Positions 49,221-61,212 of a DNA stretch of 64,000 bases are shown in pieces. The notes beneath the pieces were generated by a model, which worked only from the letters and a program-made list of their open reading frames with translations, was not told the origin of the DNA and made no database searches. The stretch is from assembly GCA_021845505.1 (NCBI GenBank), contig JAJZVU010000002.1, positions 62,001 to 126,000 on the forward strand, in the 5' to 3' direction. The stretch is from Pseudomonadota bacterium. GTDB taxonomy: Bacteria > Pseudomonadota > Gammaproteobacteria > Burkholderiales > Burkholderiaceae_C. Position 1 is the first letter of the stretch; each line of letters opens with the position of its first letter. A program made the translations under genes and the position numbers.

Positions 49221-50240
49221 TCAGGCGCTGGCGCCGGCCAGTCGCCTCGCCATGGCGATCGCCGAGCACAGGCTCGCCGGGTCGGCGAGCCCGCGGCCGG
49301 CGATGTCGAATGCCGTCCCGTGGTCGGGGCTGGTTCGCACGAACGGCAGCCCGAGGGTGATGTTCACTCCCTGCTCGAGGCCGAGGTATTTCACCGGGAT
49401 CAGCGCGTGGTCGTGCAGCATCGCGACCACCACGTCGAAGGCGCCGCCGCGCGCCCGCATGAACACGGTGTCCGGCGGGTACGGGCCGCTGGCGTCGATT
49501 CCCTCGGCGCGTGCCTGCTCGATCGCCGGGGCGATGATGCGCAGTTCCTCGTCGCCGAACAAGCCGCCTTCGCCGGCATGGGGATTCAAGCCGGCCACCG
49601 CGATGCGCGGCCGCTGCTGCCCCCACGCGCGCCCCGCAGCATCGGTGATGCGCAGGGTCTGCAACACGGCCTGCTCGGTGACGGCCTGCAGCGCGCGCCG
49701 CACGCTCAGGTGGATGGTCACCAGCACGGTGCGCAATTCCTGGTTGGCCAGCATCATGCGCACGTCGACCCCGCCGCACAGGTGCTGCAGGATTTCGGTG
49801 TGCCCGGGGAAATCCACCCCCGCCGCATGCAGCGCCTCCTTGTGGATCGGCGCGGTGACCAGCCCGGCGACCTCGCCGCGCAACGCCGCCTGCGCGGCGG
49901 CGACTATGCTGCGATGGGCCGCTGCGCCGGCGCGCGCATCGACCCGTCCGGGGACGATGTCGCGCAGGCTGGCGCTGTCCACACCGGCCGGGCGCACCAC
50001 CGGGATCACGCCCGCGGGCAGCTCGCGCCACGCCGCCGGCGCGTCGACCTCGGCCACCACCGGGTGTCCGCACGGACCGGCCAGTTGCTGCGCGGCGCGC
50101 GCCACGGCCTCGGGGCAGCCGTAGACCACGCAGGCTCGCGCCTGGCCGGCCAGGCAGGCCTTGACCACGATTTCCGGGCCGATTCCGGCGATGTCCCCCA
50201 GCGTGAGGGCCAGCAGCGGTGGCTCGGCGAGGTCGTTCAT
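49221..50240 (-). CDS. pdxA: 4-hydroxythreonine-4-phosphate dehydrogenase
   Basis: NAD-dependent step of pyridoxal phosphate synthesis. The 339 residues show TLGDIAGIGPEIVVKA, LVTAPIHKEAL, GHTEILQHL with the metal His, GLNPHAGEGGLFGDEE and LPFVRTSPDHGTAFDIAG, all typical. Its ATG overlaps the Nif3-family stop (ATGA). In enterobacteria pdxA pairs with surA and ksgA; those are not adjacent here. Confidence 0.95.
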   Translation of the reverse strand: MNDLAEPPLLALTLGDIAGIGPEIVVKACLAGQARACVVYGCPEAVARAAQQLAGPCGHPVVAEVDAPAAWRELPAGVIPVVRPAGVDSASLRDIVPGRVDARAGAAAHRSIVAAAQAALRGEVAGLVTAPIHKEALHAAGVDFPGHTEILQHLCGGVDVRMMLANQELRTVLVTIHLSVRRALQAVTEQAVLQTLRITDAAGRAWGQQRPRIAVAGLNPHAGEGGLFGDEELRIIAPAIEQARAEGIDASGPYPPDTVFMRARGGAFDVVVAMLHDHALIPVKYLGLEQGVNITLGLPFVRTSPDHGTAFDIAGRGLADPASLCSAIAMARRLAGASA

Positions 50241-50989
50241 GCCGGGTTGTCCAGGTCGATGAACCGATGCTCCAGCCCGAACCGCTCGGCCAGGTGCGCT
50301 CCCAGCGCCTGCACGCCGTAGCGCTCGGTGGCGTGGTGGCCGCAGGCCAGGTAGGCGATTCCCATCTCCCGCGCGAAATGCGCGGTGGGCTCGGAAATCT
50401 CCCCGCTGACGTAGGTGTCCGCTCCGGCCTGCTGGGCCTGTTCGATCCAGCCCTGCGCGGCGCCGGTGCACCAGGCCAGGCGCCCGACCGGCGCCCCGGC
50501 ATCGCCGATGAGCACGGGCGCGCGGCCGAGCAGGCGCTCGAGCGCCTCGGCGAGTTCGGCTCGCGTGGCCTGCGGGGCACGCCCGAGCACTCCGAGCTGC
50601 TGCCTGCCGAAGCGCGACTGCGCCTGCCAGCCCAGCCGCGCGGCAAGCTGCGCGTTGTTGCCGAGCTCGGCGTGGGCATCGAGCGGCAGGTGGTAGGCGT
50701 ACAGGTTGATCCCGGCCTGCAGCAGCGCATGCAGGCGCTTGTGGCGCTGGCCCACGACTCGCGGGTCCTCGCCCCGCCAGAACCAGCCGTGATGCACCAG
50801 GATCGCGCAGGCGTCGAGCTGGGCCGCGCGCTGCACCAGCTCCAGGCTGGCGGTGACCCCGCTGACCAGCCGGCGGATGGTCGGGCGACCCTGCACCTGC
50901 AGGCCGTTGGGGGCATGGTCGTCGAACGCGTCGGCCTGCAGCAACTGCTGCAGGTAGCGCTCGAGTTCGTCGCGCGACAGCGTCGGCAT
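50237..50989 (-). CDS. Nif3-like dinuclear metal-centre protein (YbgI family)
   Basis: A 250-residue toroidal hexamer-forming family with a two-metal site. Metal-ligand motifs are AILVHHGWFWRG (HH) and the late ACGHHATERYGV (HxxxE). NGLQVQG near the start and NLYAYHLPLDAH are family landmarks. The molecular function is unsettled in the family; GTP cyclohydrolase-like activity has been proposed. It is translationally coupled to pdxA and lies 11 bases after tatC. Confidence 0.9.
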   Translation of the reverse strand: MPTLSRDELERYLQQLLQADAFDDHAPNGLQVQGRPTIRRLVSGVTASLELVQRAAQLDACAILVHHGWFWRGEDPRVVGQRHKRLHALLQAGINLYAYHLPLDAHAELGNNAQLAARLGWQAQSRFGRQQLGVLGRAPQATRAELAEALERLLGRAPVLIGDAGAPVGRLAWCTGAAQGWIEQAQQAGADTYVSGEISEPTAHFAREMGIAYLACGHHATERYGVQALGAHLAERFGLEHRFIDLDNPA

Positions 50990-51000
50990 GGCCTGGGGAC

Positions 51001-51846
51001 TCAGTCGGGGTCGCCCGCCGCGCCTGCGCCGTCGCCCGAGCGGACCACCGCCTTGTCCGCCTCGGCCTTGCGCTGGTCGGCCTCGTCGGGCGGCGCCGAA
51101 TAGGTGCCGAGGATGCGCGCGCCGATGATCCCCACCTCGTAGAGCAGGATCATCGACACGGCCAGCGAGGTCTGGGAGAACACGTCGGGAGGGGTGATCA
51201 CGGCCGCGATGGCAAACGCGGCGACGATGAAATAGGAGCGCCACGCCTTCAGCTGGGCGATGCTCAGCACGTCGAACCGCACCAGCAGCATCAGCACCAC
51301 CGGGACCTCGAAGGCGGTGCCGAAAGCCAGGAACAGGGTCAGCACGAAGCTCAGGTAGGACTCGATGTCCGGAGCCGCGGTGATGACCTTCGGAGCCACC
51401 GCCTGGATGAAGGTGAACAACCGGCCGAGAACGATGAAATAGGCGAAGGCCACGCCGAGGTAGAACAGGATGGTGCTCAGCACGACCAGCGGCAGCACCA
51501 GGCGCTTTTCGTGGGAATACAGGCCGGGAGCGACAAAGGCCCAGACCTGGTAGAGCACCGCCGGCAGCGCCACCAGCAGCGCGGCCAGCATGGTCAGCTT
51601 CAGCGGGACCAGGAACGGCGTGATGACCCCGATGGCGATCATGCTCGAGCCATGAGGCAGGTGGGAGATCAGCGGTCGCGCCAGCAGGTCGAACAATCCC
51701 GACGGCCCGGGGTAGACCACCAGCACCGCGAACACCACCCCCACCGCGATCAAGGCGCGGATCAGGCGATTGCGCAACTCGATGAGGTGGGAAACGAAAG
51801 GCTGCTCGCCCAGCGGATCGGGCTCGGTGGTCGGTGTTTCGCTCAC
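51001..51846 (-). CDS. tatC: Sec-independent translocase subunit TatC
   Basis: Receptor for twin-arginine signal peptides. The 281 residues have six membrane segments and the family motifs FVSHLIELRNRLIRA (cytosolic N-terminus) and VLYQVWAFVAPGLYSHEKRL. A charged C-terminal tail of about 30 residues follows the last helix. The order tatA-tatB-tatC after hisE is the standard betaproteobacterial layout. Confidence 0.96.
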   Translation of the reverse strand: MSETPTTEPDPLGEQPFVSHLIELRNRLIRALIAVGVVFAVLVVYPGPSGLFDLLARPLISHLPHGSSMIAIGVITPFLVPLKLTMLAALLVALPAVLYQVWAFVAPGLYSHEKRLVLPLVVLSTILFYLGVAFAYFIVLGRLFTFIQAVAPKVITAAPDIESYLSFVLTLFLAFGTAFEVPVVLMLLVRFDVLSIAQLKAWRSYFIVAAFAIAAVITPPDVFSQTSLAVSMILLYEVGIIGARILGTYSAPPDEADQRKAEADKAVVRSGDGAGAAGDPD

Positions 51847-51934
51847 TGCACGGGCTCAGGGCGTAGGGGGGATGCGGCCCGCGCGCTTGGCGCGCCGGGC
51901 CCGTCGGGCTGCACAGGCATCGCGCCCATGCCGC

Positions 51935-52450
51935 TCAATTGCGCGAACGCTCGCGAAAGCGGGCCATGCGCGCCGCGCCCGACAGCGCATGGCCGCGCAG
52001 GCGGGAATGCCGGCGATACCACAACGGAACCGAATTCGAGCCGATGCGCTTGAGCCGCTTGGGTCGACCCGGCGCGGCCAGGTACGGCCCCGCCTGCGCA
52101 TCGTCGGGCGCCGCCTGCGCATCGGTGGCGTCGCCGGCGGCGGCCATTCCCGGCAGGCCGGAGGTGGCTTCCTTCCAGGCGCTGTCGAAATCCTGGCGCA
52201 CCTCGCTGAGGTTCTTCGACACCGTGCTGCGGATGTCCTGCAACGAGGACTCGACGCTGGACTTGACGCCGCGCAGGTCGTCGAGTTCGATCTGGCGGTT
52301 GACCTCGGCCTTGACGTCGGCCATGTAGCGCTGGGCACGCCCCATCAGGTTGCCCACGGTGCGCGCGACCCGCGGCAGCTTCTCGGGGCCGAGCACGATC
52401 AGCGCGACCACCCCGATGACTCCGAGTTCGGAAATACCGATGTCGAACAT
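51935..52450 (-). CDS. tatB: Sec-independent translocase subunit TatB
   Basis: Partner of TatC in twin-arginine export. The 171 residues start MFDIGISELGVIGVVALIVL, a single N-terminal membrane helix, followed by the GPEKLPRVARTVG hinge and an amphipathic helix (VKAEVNRQIELDDLRGVKSS). The C-terminal third is disordered and Arg-rich. It sits between tatA and tatC. Confidence 0.94.
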   Translation of the reverse strand: MFDIGISELGVIGVVALIVLGPEKLPRVARTVGNLMGRAQRYMADVKAEVNRQIELDDLRGVKSSVESSLQDIRSTVSKNLSEVRQDFDSAWKEATSGLPGMAAAGDATDAQAAPDDAQAGPYLAAPGRPKRLKRIGSNSVPLWYRRHSRLRGHALSGAARMARFRERSRN

Positions 52451-52506
52451 GGCTCAGGACCGGCGGGCGCGCCCGGCGCGCGCGACACCGCCGGCAGGCA
52501 GGGAGT

Positions 52507-52752
52507 TCAGGACTTTTCCTTTGCCTCGACGTCGATCGCGTCCTTGTGCGCAGCGGCCTCGGGCGCCTGCGCGGCGAGCTGCTTGTCGGGCGCCGCAGGC
52601 GCCTGCGGGTTGTCGCCCTCGCGCATGCCTTCCTTGAAACCCTTGACCGCCGAGCCGAGGTCGCTGCCGATGTTCTTCAGCTTCTTCGTGCCGAAGACCA
52701 TCATGACGATGACCAGCACGATCAGCCAATGCCAGATGCTCAATGAACCCAT
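52507..52752 (-). CDS. tatA: Sec-independent translocase subunit TatA
   Basis: Pore-forming subunit of twin-arginine export. The 81 residues show the membrane helix [20 protein letters not shown], the hinge and the amphipathic [19 protein letters not shown], then an acidic tail. It begins 184 bp after hisE on the same strand; AGGAGG lies eight bases before the ATG. Confidence 0.95.
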   Translation of the reverse strand: MGSLSIWHWLIVLVIVMMVFGTKKLKNIGSDLGSAVKGFKEGMREGDNPQAPAAPDKQLAAQAPEAAAHKDAIDVEAKEKS

Positions 52753-52936
52753 GGTCGAACCTCCTGCGCGCCTCCAGTCGAGATCGCGCTTGCGCGGGCG
52801 AAACCGCCCAGAACGTGGAAATGCAGGCGCAAGGACCTCCTGCCCGCAGTGATGCCGTCGCGGGGACGCGGTGCCGAACCGCCGCCCCGACCCGGCTGCG
52901 CCGCCAGCCGCGCATCGAAAACCCTCATTTTACCGG

Positions 52937-53305
52937 TCAGGGCGGAGCCGCAGGCGCGGGGCCGCCCCGCGACGCGAATTCCTCCAGGCCGGACAGTCCC
53001 TGCCTGCGCGCGAGTTCGGCCAGCACCTCGCGCGGGGAGATGCCATGCGCGACCAGCGCCACCAGGGTATGAAACCACAGGTCGGCCGCCTCGTACACCA
53101 GCTGGCCGCGCTGCCCCCCCTTGGCCGCCAGCACGAACTCGGTGGCCTCCTCGCCGACCTTCTTCAGCACCGCGTCCTCGCCGCGCGAGTACAGCCGGGC
53201 GACGTAGGACTTGTCCGGATCGGCGCCGCGGCGCGATTCGATGACCTCGGCCAGGCGCTCCAGCACCTCGTCGGAGCCTGCCGGGGCGGGTTGTTCCGGG
53301 GTCAT
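52937..53305 (-). CDS. hisE: Phosphoribosyl-ATP pyrophosphatase
   Basis: Second step of histidine synthesis, removing pyrophosphate from PR-ATP. The 122 residues hold the MazG-like metal motif [14 protein letters not shown] and [17 protein letters not shown] at 53305 overlaps the hisI stop. It is separate from hisI, unlike the fused HisIE of enterobacteria. Confidence 0.94.
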   Translation of the reverse strand: MTPEQPAPAGSDEVLERLAEVIESRRGADPDKSYVARLYSRGEDAVLKKVGEEATEFVLAAKGGQRGQLVYEAADLWFHTLVALVAHGISPREVLAELARRQGLSGLEEFASRGGPAPAAPP

Positions 53306-53700
53306 CGGTAGATCTCCCGCGGGTCCTTCAGCACCGGGTCGACGCTGTGCCAACCGTCGGGTTGCAGTTCCCGGTAGAAGCAGGCATGCCTGCCGGTATG
53401 GCAGGCGATCGACGGCTCGTGGCCAAGCTGGCGCACCTTCAGCAGCACCACGTCGCCGTCGCAGTCCAGGCGGATGGACTGCACCTTCTGCACGTGCCCG
53501 GATTCCTCGCCCTTGTGCCACAGCCGCTGGCGCGATCGCGACCAGTACACCGCCTCGCCGAGCTCGCGGGTGCGCGCCAGCGCATCGCGGTTCATCCACG
53601 CGACCATCAGCACGTCGCCGCTGCCGGCTTCCTGCACCACGGCGGTCACCAGACCCTGCGCATCCCAGCGCACGGCGTCCAGCCAGTCGTCTTCGCTCAT
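53302..53700 (-). CDS. hisI: Phosphoribosyl-AMP cyclohydrolase
   Basis: Third step of histidine synthesis, opening the adenine ring of PR-AMP. The 132 residues include [37 protein letters not shown] and the zinc-site [15 protein letters not shown] at 53700 is chosen over an upstream start that adds an Arg-rich 11-residue tail. It is followed by hisE with an ATGA overlap. Confidence 0.95.
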   Translation of the reverse strand: MSEDDWLDAVRWDAQGLVTAVVQEAGSGDVLMVAWMNRDALARTRELGEAVYWSRSRQRLWHKGEESGHVQKVQSIRLDCDGDVVLLKVRQLGHEPSIACHTGRHACFYRELQPDGWHSVDPVLKDPREIYR

Positions 53701-53737
53701 GTTCCCAGTGTAGCCAGCGCGGCGGCGCGGCACGCCG

Positions 53738-54511
<774 letters not shown>

Positions 54512-54529
54512 GGCGGTCGCCAGCGGCCC

Positions 54530-55273
54530 TCAGCTGCGCTCGACGGCGTCGACGCGCTGCAGCGCGGAGGCGAAATCCAGCGCGCCGGTGTAGATGGCCC
54601 GGCCGCAGATCACCCCTTCGACCCCGCTGGCCTCGATGTCCAGCAGGCGTTCGATGTCGGCCATCGAGGCCAGCCCGCCGGAGGCGATCACCGGCACGCT
54701 CAGCGCCTCGGCCAGCCGCAGCGTGGCGTCGATGTTCAGGCCGCTGAGCATGCCGTCGCGCCCGATGTCGGTATAGATCACCGCCTCCACGCCATAGTCC
54801 TCGAACTTGCGCGCCAGCCCGATGACCTCGTGGCCCGTGAGCTTGCTCCAGCCGTCGGTGGCCACCTTGCCGTCGCGGGCGTCCAGGCCGACGATGATGT
54901 GGCCGCCGAACGCGCTGCACGCCTCTTTCAGGAAGCCCGGGTTCTTCACCGCGGCGGTGCCGATGATCACATAGCTCAGCCCGTCGTCCAGATAGCGCTC
55001 GATGGTCTCGAGGTCGCGAATGCCCCCGCCCAGTTGCACGGGAATGTCGTCACCCACCGCGCGCAGGATGGAGCGGATCGCCGGCTCGTTCTCCGGCCTG
55101 CCGGCGAAGGCGCCGTTGAGGTCGACCAGATGCAGGCGGCGCGCGCCCTGCTCGACCCAATGCCTGGCCATCGCCGCCGGGTCGGAGGAGAACACGGTCG
55201 CGGCCTGCATCTCCCCCTGCTCGAGGCGGACGCACTGGCCGTTTTTCAGATCGATCGCTGGGATCAGCAGCAT
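54530..55273 (-). CDS. hisA: Phosphoribosylformimino-AICAR-phosphate isomerase
   Basis: Amadori isomerase, fourth step of histidine synthesis. The 247 residues show the half-barrel repeats with [15 protein letters not shown] (catalytic Asp), [27 protein letters not shown] (second Asp) and ASGGLAS. ATG at 55273 is used; hisH ends 65 bases upstream. Confidence 0.97.
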   Translation of the reverse strand: MLLIPAIDLKNGQCVRLEQGEMQAATVFSSDPAAMARHWVEQGARRLHLVDLNGAFAGRPENEPAIRSILRAVGDDIPVQLGGGIRDLETIERYLDDGLSYVIIGTAAVKNPGFLKEACSAFGGHIIVGLDARDGKVATDGWSKLTGHEVIGLARKFEDYGVEAVIYTDIGRDGMLSGLNIDATLRLAEALSVPVIASGGLASMADIERLLDIEASGVEGVICGRAIYTGALDFASALQRVDAVERS

Positions 55274-55338
55274 GGGCTGGGGAACGCGGGGAGGATGGAC
55301 GAAAGATGGGGCCCGCCGGCGTGCCTGCAAGGGCGCCC

Positions 55339-55998
55339 TCAAGGTTTCCAGGCCAGAAAATTCCGATACAGCTCGAGTCCCGCCGAGGCACTCTTTTCCG
55401 GGTGGAATTGCGTCGCGAAAATGGTAGCGTGGCAGATTGCGCTTGCAAATGTCACGCCATATTCGGTCTGCCCGGCAATGTTGCGTGCGTCCGACGGATC
55501 CGCGTAGAAACTGTGCACGAAATAGAACGCCGCACGGTCGGCGATTCCCCGCCACATCGGATGCACGCCGCCGTCGTGCGCAATCTGCCGCACCGTGTTC
55601 CACCCCATGTGGGGCACCTTGTAGCGGCTGCCGTCGCTCTGGCGCCGGCCCTGCAGCTCGAAGCGCCGCACGCTGCCGGGGATCAGCCCGAGGCCGTCGG
55701 TCGGGCCCTCGTCGCTGCGCTCGAGCAGCATCTGCATTCCCACACACACGCCGAACAGGGGCTTGGCCGCGGCCACGGCCCCCAGCACCGCCTGCTGCAG
55801 CCCCGACCGACGCAACTCGCGCATGCAGTCGGGCATCGCCCCCTGCCCGGGCAACACCAGGCGATCGGCCTGCGCCACCTGCTGCGGGTCGGAGCTGACC
55901 ACCACCTGCCACGGCAATCCCTTGGCCACGTGTTCCAGCGCCTGGGAAACCGAGCGCAGGTTGCCCATGCCGTAATCGACGATCGCGACGCTTTTCAT
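55339..55998 (-). CDS. hisH: Imidazole glycerol phosphate synthase, glutaminase subunit
   Basis: Class I glutamine amidotransferase that feeds ammonia to HisF. The triad is the Cys in [10 protein letters not shown] and the His and Glu in [21 protein letters not shown] starts the protein and [11 protein letters not shown] is the oxyanion segment. The length of 219 residues is usual. Confidence 0.96.
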   Translation of the reverse strand: MKSVAIVDYGMGNLRSVSQALEHVAKGLPWQVVVSSDPQQVAQADRLVLPGQGAMPDCMRELRRSGLQQAVLGAVAAAKPLFGVCVGMQMLLERSDEGPTDGLGLIPGSVRRFELQGRRQSDGSRYKVPHMGWNTVRQIAHDGGVHPMWRGIADRAAFYFVHSFYADPSDARNIAGQTEYGVTFASAICHATIFATQFHPEKSASAGLELYRNFLAWKP

Positions 55999-56053
55999 GC
56001 GGCTGCGGACTGGAGGGGTGCGATGGCGCGCGAGCCGTCGCCTGGCGGCGGCG

Positions 56054-56641
56054 TCAAAGGCTGCCCTTGGTCGAGGGGATCTGCCGCGCCAGGCGCGGGT
56101 CGGGCTCGACGGCCTGGCGCAGCGCCCGGCCGAAGGCCTTGAACACCGTCTCGCACTGATGATGGGAGTTGTCGCCCCGCAGATTGTCCACGTGGACGGT
56201 GATCAGCGAGTGGTTGACCAGGCCCTGGAAGAACTCGTGCGCCAGCTCGACGTCGAAGCTGCCGATGCTCGAGCGGGTGAACTCCACCCGCCACAGCAGC
56301 CCCGGACGCCCCGACAGGTCGACGACCACCCGCGACAAGGCCTCGTCCAGCGGCACGTAGGCATGCCCGTAGCGCCGCAGGCCCATCTTGTCGCCCAGCG
56401 CCTTGGCCAGCGCCTGGCCGAGGGTGATCCCCACGTCCTCGACGGTGTGGTGGCCGTCGATATGCAGGTCGCCGGCTGCCCGCACCTTCAGGTCGAACGC
56501 GCCATGCCGGGCGATCTGATCGAGCATGTGGTCGAAGAAGCCGATGCCGGTATGCAGTTCGGAGCGGCCGCTGCCGTCGAGGTCGATTTCGACCTCGATG
56601 CGGGTTTCGGCTGTCTGGCGCAGGACGCTGGCGGTACGCAT
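56054..56641 (-). CDS. hisB: Imidazoleglycerol-phosphate dehydratase (dehydratase domain only)
   Basis: Sixth step of histidine synthesis; Mn-dependent. The 195 residues include [28 protein letters not shown] and [15 protein letters not shown] with the His-rich metal sites. There is no N-terminal histidinol-phosphatase domain as in E. coli, so that step needs another enzyme. ATG at 56641 lies ten bases after hisC. Confidence 0.97.
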   Translation of the reverse strand: MRTASVLRQTAETRIEVEIDLDGSGRSELHTGIGFFDHMLDQIARHGAFDLKVRAAGDLHIDGHHTVEDVGITLGQALAKALGDKMGLRRYGHAYVPLDEALSRVVVDLSGRPGLLWRVEFTRSSIGSFDVELAHEFFQGLVNHSLITVHVDNLRGDNSHHQCETVFKAFGRALRQAVEPDPRLARQIPSTKGSL

Positions 56642-56651
56642 GATGGCCCGA

Positions 56652-57734
56652 TTATTCACCAAGCCCGGCCTGCAGGATCTGCCGCAGCGCTTCCACCAGT
56701 GCGGCGCACTGCGCCTCGGTGCCGATGGTGATGCGCAGGAATTCGGCGATTCGCTGCGGACGCTGGAAGTGCCGCACCAGGATGCGCCGCTCGCGCAACG
56801 CCGCCGCCAGCGCCTGCGCGTCGCGCCCGGGATGGCGGGCGAACACGAAATTGGCCGCCGACGGCAGCACCTCGAAACCGAGTTCGAGCAACTGGGCGCA
56901 GAGTTGTTCGCGGCTGCCGACAATGCGCGACAGGGTGTGCGCCAGCCAGGTGTCGTCCTGCAGCGCGGCGGTCGCGCCGGCCAGCGCCAGCCGGTCCAGC
57001 GGGTAGGAATTGAAGCTGTTCTTGACCCGGTTCAGGCCCTCGATCAGATCGGCCTGGCCGAGCGCGTAGCCGACCCGCAGCCCGGCCAGCGCGCGCGCCT
57101 TCGACAGGGTGCGCACCACCAGCAGCTGCGGATGGCGGTCGATCAGCGTGACCGCGCTTTGCGCGCCGAAATCCACATAGGCCTCGTCGACCACCACCAC
57201 CGATTCGCGGTTGCCCTGCAGCAGCCGCTCGATGTCGTGCAGCGGCAGCGCGATGCCCGTCGGGGCGTTCGGGTTGGCGAACACGATGCCGGCATTCGGA
57301 CCGGCATCCAGGTAATCCTGCACCCGCAGCCGGAATTCGCCGTCCAGCGGCAGCATGCGGGTGGCGATGCCGTACAGCGCGGCGTACACCGGATAGAAGC
57401 TGTAGCTGATGTCGGGCAGCAGCAACTCGCGGGGGTGGCGCAACAGCGCCATGAACACATGCGCCAGCACCTCGTCGGAGCCGTTGCCGACGAACACCTG
57501 CTCGGGCTGCAGCCGGTGGTGCTGGGCGATGACCTGCCTGAGCTGGCTGCAGTCGGGGTCGGGATACAACCGCAAGTCCTCGCCGGCGGCCTCGCGGATG
57601 GCCTGCAGCACCCGCAGGCTGGGCGCGTACGGGCATTCGTTGGTGTTGAGCTTGATCAGCCCGCCGATGCGCGGCTGCTCGCCGGGCACGTAGGGCTGCA
57701 GCCCCTGCACCGACTCGCTCCAGTAGCGGCTCAT
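56652..57734 (-). CDS. hisC: Histidinol-phosphate aminotransferase
   Basis: PLP enzyme making histidinol phosphate from imidazole acetol phosphate. The 360 residues contain [51 protein letters not shown] and the PLP lysine in [16 protein letters not shown]. It overlaps nothing but abuts hisD (one base between). Confidence 0.96.
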   Translation of the reverse strand: MSRYWSESVQGLQPYVPGEQPRIGGLIKLNTNECPYAPSLRVLQAIREAAGEDLRLYPDPDCSQLRQVIAQHHRLQPEQVFVGNGSDEVLAHVFMALLRHPRELLLPDISYSFYPVYAALYGIATRMLPLDGEFRLRVQDYLDAGPNAGIVFANPNAPTGIALPLHDIERLLQGNRESVVVVDEAYVDFGAQSAVTLIDRHPQLLVVRTLSKARALAGLRVGYALGQADLIEGLNRVKNSFNSYPLDRLALAGATAALQDDTWLAHTLSRIVGSREQLCAQLLELGFEVLPSAANFVFARHPGRDAQALAAALRERRILVRHFQRPQRIAEFLRITIGTEAQCAALVEALRQILQAGLGE

Positions 57735-57735
57735 G

Positions 57736-59076
57736 TCAACGCGCCTGCTCGTCGCCGCGCTGCAGGCGCATCTGCGCCGCGTTGGCGTGGGCCTGCAGGC
57801 GCTCGCCCTCGCCCAGCACCGACGCGATGCGCCCGAGGCTGTCGGCGCCGCGCCGGCTGACCTCGATCAGGCTCGTTCGCTTGACAAAGTCATACACGCC
57901 AAGAGCCGACGAAAAGCGTGCAGTACCTGAGGTCGGCAGCACATGGTTCGGCCCTGCGCAGTAGTCGCCCAGGGATTCCGAGGTATACGCCCCGAGGAAG
58001 ATCGCCCCCGCATGACGCAGGCGGTCGGCCCAGACGCGGGCGTCGCGCGTGGCCAGTTCCAGGTGCTCGGGGGCGATGCGATCGGCCAGTGCGCAGGCCT
58101 GCTCGAGGTCGCGCACCCGGATCAACGCCCCGCGGCCGCGCAGCGAGGCCTCGATGATCGCGCGCCGCGACATGCCGGGCAGCAGCCGCTGCATCGCCTG
58201 CTCGACCTGCTCGATGTAGCCGGGGTCGGGGCACAGCAGGATGCTTTGCGCGAGTTCGTCGTGCTCGGCCTGGCTGAACAGGTCCATCGCGACCCAGTCG
58301 GCAGGGGTGCTGCCATCGGCGATGACCAGGATTTCCGAGGGCCCGGCGATCATGTCGATGCCGCAGACCCCGAACACCCGGCGCTTGGCCGCGGCGACGT
58401 AGGCATTGCCCGGGCCGGTGATCTTGTCCACCTTGGGGATGGTCGCGGTGCCGAAGGCCAGCGCACCCACCGCCTGCGCCCCGCCGAGCGCGAACGCGCG
58501 GTCGACCCCGGCGACCGCCGCGGCGGCCAGCACCAGCGGATTGCGCTCGCCTTCGGGAGTGGGAACGACCATGACGATCTCGCCCACCCCCGCGACATGC
58601 GCCGGGATCGCGTTCATCAGCACCGACGACGGGTAGGCTGCCTTGCCTCCGGGAACGTAGATTCCCACCCGATCCAGCGGGGTGAGCTTCTGCCCCAGCA
58701 GCGTGCCGTCGGCGTCGTGGTATTCCCAGCTGCCTCCCATCTGCTGCAACTGGCGCTGGTGGTAGGAGCGGATGCGCTGCGCCGCCGCCTGCAGCGCGTC
58801 GCGCTGCTCGGCCGGGATCGCGGCCAGCGCAGCCTGGAGTTCCTGCTGGGAGATCTCCAGCTCGGCGATGCTGCCGCAAGACACCCTGTCCAGGCGCCGG
58901 GTGTAGTCCAGCACCGCCGGGTCGCCCTCGCGCTGCACCCGCTCCAGGATCTCGGCCACCCGCGTATCGATCGCGGAGTTCTGCTCCGAGATCTGCCGGA
59001 ACAGTTCGGTGTAGCGCTGTTCGAAATCGGGCGCCGAGGTGTCGAGGCGGCGCAGGCTCAGGCCGGGATCGGGCAT
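57736..59076 (-). CDS. hisD: Histidinol dehydrogenase
   Basis: Last two oxidations to histidine, zinc- and NAD-dependent. The 446 residues have [56 protein letters not shown] and the catalytic Glu-His in APEHLEL, plus the zinc-site [11 protein letters not shown]. The ATG lies three bases after the hisG stop. Confidence 0.97.
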   Translation of the reverse strand: MPDPGLSLRRLDTSAPDFEQRYTELFRQISEQNSAIDTRVAEILERVQREGDPAVLDYTRRLDRVSCGSIAELEISQQELQAALAAIPAEQRDALQAAAQRIRSYHQRQLQQMGGSWEYHDADGTLLGQKLTPLDRVGIYVPGGKAAYPSSVLMNAIPAHVAGVGEIVMVVPTPEGERNPLVLAAAAVAGVDRAFALGGAQAVGALAFGTATIPKVDKITGPGNAYVAAAKRRVFGVCGIDMIAGPSEILVIADGSTPADWVAMDLFSQAEHDELAQSILLCPDPGYIEQVEQAMQRLLPGMSRRAIIEASLRGRGALIRVRDLEQACALADRIAPEHLELATRDARVWADRLRHAGAIFLGAYTSESLGDYCAGPNHVLPTSGTARFSSALGVYDFVKRTSLIEVSRRGADSLGRIASVLGEGERLQAHANAAQMRLQRGDEQAR

Positions 59077-59078
59077 GA

Positions 59079-59750
59079 TCAGGACGTGGCTGCTGGGGAT
59101 CGGGCCGCGGCTGCCTCGCGCAGCGCCGCGACCAGCGGACCGAGCGAGGCAGCACGGGTCTTGAAGGCGGCCTGGTTGACAATCAGCCGCGCGGAGATGT
59201 CCAGGATGCGCTCGACCTCGACCAGGCCGTTGGCGCGCAGCGTGCCTCCGGTGGACACCAGGTCGACGATCGCGTCGGCCATTCCGGTCAGTGGCGCGAG
59301 TTCCATCGAGCCGTACAGCTTGACCAGGTCGACATGCACCCCCTTGGCGGCGAAGTGCTCGCGCGCCAGATTCAGGTACTTGGTGGCCACGCGCAAGCGC
59401 GCTCCCTGGCGCACCGCGGCCGGGTAGTCCCACCCCTGCGGCGCGGCCACGCTCAGGCGGCAGCGGGCGATCCCCAGGTCGACCGGGCGGTACAGGCCGT
59501 CGCCGCTGCCGCCGGCGTCGGATTCGAGCAGCACGTCCAGCCCGGCCACGCCGAAGTCGGCGCCGCCGTAGCGCACGTAGGTCGGCACGTCGCTGGCCCG
59601 CACCAGCACCACCCGCAGGTCCTCGCGATTGGTGGCCAGGATCAGCTTGCGGGTGGACTGCGGATCCTCGGCGACCTCGATTCCGGCACGCCCCAGCAGC
59701 GGCAGGGTGTCGTCGAAGATGCGTCCCTTGGACAGCGCGAGTGTCAGCAT
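59079..59750 (-). CDS. hisG: ATP phosphoribosyltransferase, short form
   Basis: First, committed step of histidine synthesis. At 223 residues it is the short HisG lacking the C-terminal regulatory domain, a form that works with HisZ. It starts [20 protein letters not shown], has [14 protein letters not shown] and the PRPP loop near [18 protein letters not shown]. No hisZ is in the window; in relatives it lies elsewhere. hisG follows murA by 31 bases. Confidence 0.96.
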   Translation of the reverse strand: MLTLALSKGRIFDDTLPLLGRAGIEVAEDPQSTRKLILATNREDLRVVLVRASDVPTYVRYGGADFGVAGLDVLLESDAGGSGDGLYRPVDLGIARCRLSVAAPQGWDYPAAVRQGARLRVATKYLNLAREHFAAKGVHVDLVKLYGSMELAPLTGMADAIVDLVSTGGTLRANGLVEVERILDISARLIVNQAAFKTRAASLGPLVAALREAAAARSPAATS

Positions 59751-59781
59751 GGCGGATGCGGCAGGGGGTTGGCGGCCGGGG

Positions 59782-61050
59782 TCAGCGCAGCCGCTCGATG
59801 CGCGCTCCCAGCGACGCGAGCTTGCGCTCCATCGCCTCGTAGCCGCGATCGAGATGGTAGATGCGCTCGATGCAGGTGCTGCCCTGCGCGACCAGCGCGG
59901 CGATCACCAGCCCTGCCGAGGCGCGCAGGTCGGTGGCCATCACCGTGGCCCCCGACAGGCTGTCGCAGCCCTGCACGACGCAGGTGTTGCCCTCGATGGC
60001 GATGCGCGCGCCCAGGCGCACCAGCTCCTGCACGTGCATGAATCGGTTCTCGAAAATCGTCTCGGTGACCGTCGCGGTGCCGGAGGCGATGCAGTTCAGC
60101 GCCATGAACTGGGCCTGCATGTCGGTCGGGAAACCCGGGTATTCACTGGTACGCACCGACACCGCGCGCGGACGGCCGCCGGGCATCGATTCGGCGCGCA
60201 GGCGGATCCAGTCGGCGCCGCAGTCGATCTGCGCGCCGGCCTCGCGCAGCTTGTCGAGCAGCGCGTCCAGGTGGCCGGGCACGCAGCCGCGCACCGTCAC
60301 GTCGCCGCCGGTGGCGGCGGCGGCGCACAGGAACGTCCCGGCTTCGATGCGATCGGCCACGATGCCGTGGCTGGCCCCCTGCAATCGCGACACCCCGCGC
60401 ACGCGCAGGCACGAGCTTCCGGCGCCCTGGATATCGGCCCCCATCGCGATCAGCATGTTCGCCAGGTCGACCACCTCGGGTTCCTGCGCGGCGTTCTCGA
60501 TCACCGTCTCGCCGTCGGCCAGGCAGGCGGCCATCAGCAGGTTCTCGGTCCCGGTGACGGTGATCATGTCGGTGGTGATGCGCGCGCCGCGCAGGCGCCC
60601 GCCGGGAACGCTGGCGACGATGTAGCCGTGCTCGACCTCGACCTTCGCGCCCAGTTGCCGCAGGCCGCGGATATGCTGGTCCACCGGGCGCGCGCCGATC
60701 GCGCAACCGCCGGGCAGGCTGACCCGCGCGTGGCCGAAGCGCGCCAGCAGCGGCCCCAGCACGAGCACCGAAGCGCGCATGGTCTTCACCCGTTCGTAGG
60801 GAGCCTCGCACAGGGTGACGCGGTCGGCCTGCAGCACCAGCCGGGTGTCTTCGCGCTCCAGCTGCACGCCCATCGAGCGCAGCAACTCGCCCAGGGTATG
60901 CACGTCCACCAGCCGGGGCGCGCGCTCCAGCCGTACCGGCTGCTCGGTCAGCAGGCTGGCCGCCATCAGCGGCAGCGCGGCGTTCTTCGCGCCGCTGGCG
61001 AGCACTTCACCGTGCAGCGCTGGCCCGCCGTGTATGCGCAGTTTGTCCAT
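59782..61050 (-). CDS. murA: UDP-N-acetylglucosamine 1-carboxyvinyltransferase
   Basis: First committed step of peptidoglycan synthesis and fosfomycin target. The 422 residues begin [20 protein letters not shown], with catalytic Cys116 in [16 protein letters not shown] and [15 protein letters not shown] carrying the conserved Lys/Asn. The Cys means the enzyme should be fosfomycin-sensitive. ATG at 61050 is preferred to an upstream frame of low complexity. Confidence 0.97.
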   Translation of the reverse strand: MDKLRIHGGPALHGEVLASGAKNAALPLMAASLLTEQPVRLERAPRLVDVHTLGELLRSMGVQLEREDTRLVLQADRVTLCEAPYERVKTMRASVLVLGPLLARFGHARVSLPGGCAIGARPVDQHIRGLRQLGAKVEVEHGYIVASVPGGRLRGARITTDMITVTGTENLLMAACLADGETVIENAAQEPEVVDLANMLIAMGADIQGAGSSCLRVRGVSRLQGASHGIVADRIEAGTFLCAAAATGGDVTVRGCVPGHLDALLDKLREAGAQIDCGADWIRLRAESMPGGRPRAVSVRTSEYPGFPTDMQAQFMALNCIASGTATVTETIFENRFMHVQELVRLGARIAIEGNTCVVQGCDSLSGATVMATDLRASAGLVIAALVAQGSTCIERIYHLDRGYEAMERKLASLGARIERLR

Positions 61051-61110
61051 GAAGGCGCTGGATCGGGGAGATGGGGGCGTGGTTCGCGCTGCCGTGTCGG
61101 TCGGCTTGCC

Positions 61111-61145
61111 GGCCCGCGCTGCCGGGCCGCGCTGCCGGGCCGCGG
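61111..61145. repeat. Short GC-rich tandem repeat before murA
   Basis: About 2.6 copies of GGCCGCGCTGCCG (13-14 bp period) lie in the 162-bp gap between the bolA-like gene and murA. No function is recognised. Confidence 0.6.
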
Positions 61146-61212
61146 TGTTGCACGGACGGGTCGCGGCGCGCGACGAACCGGACATTCTAGCGGCGACCGC
61201 CCCGGCCTTCGC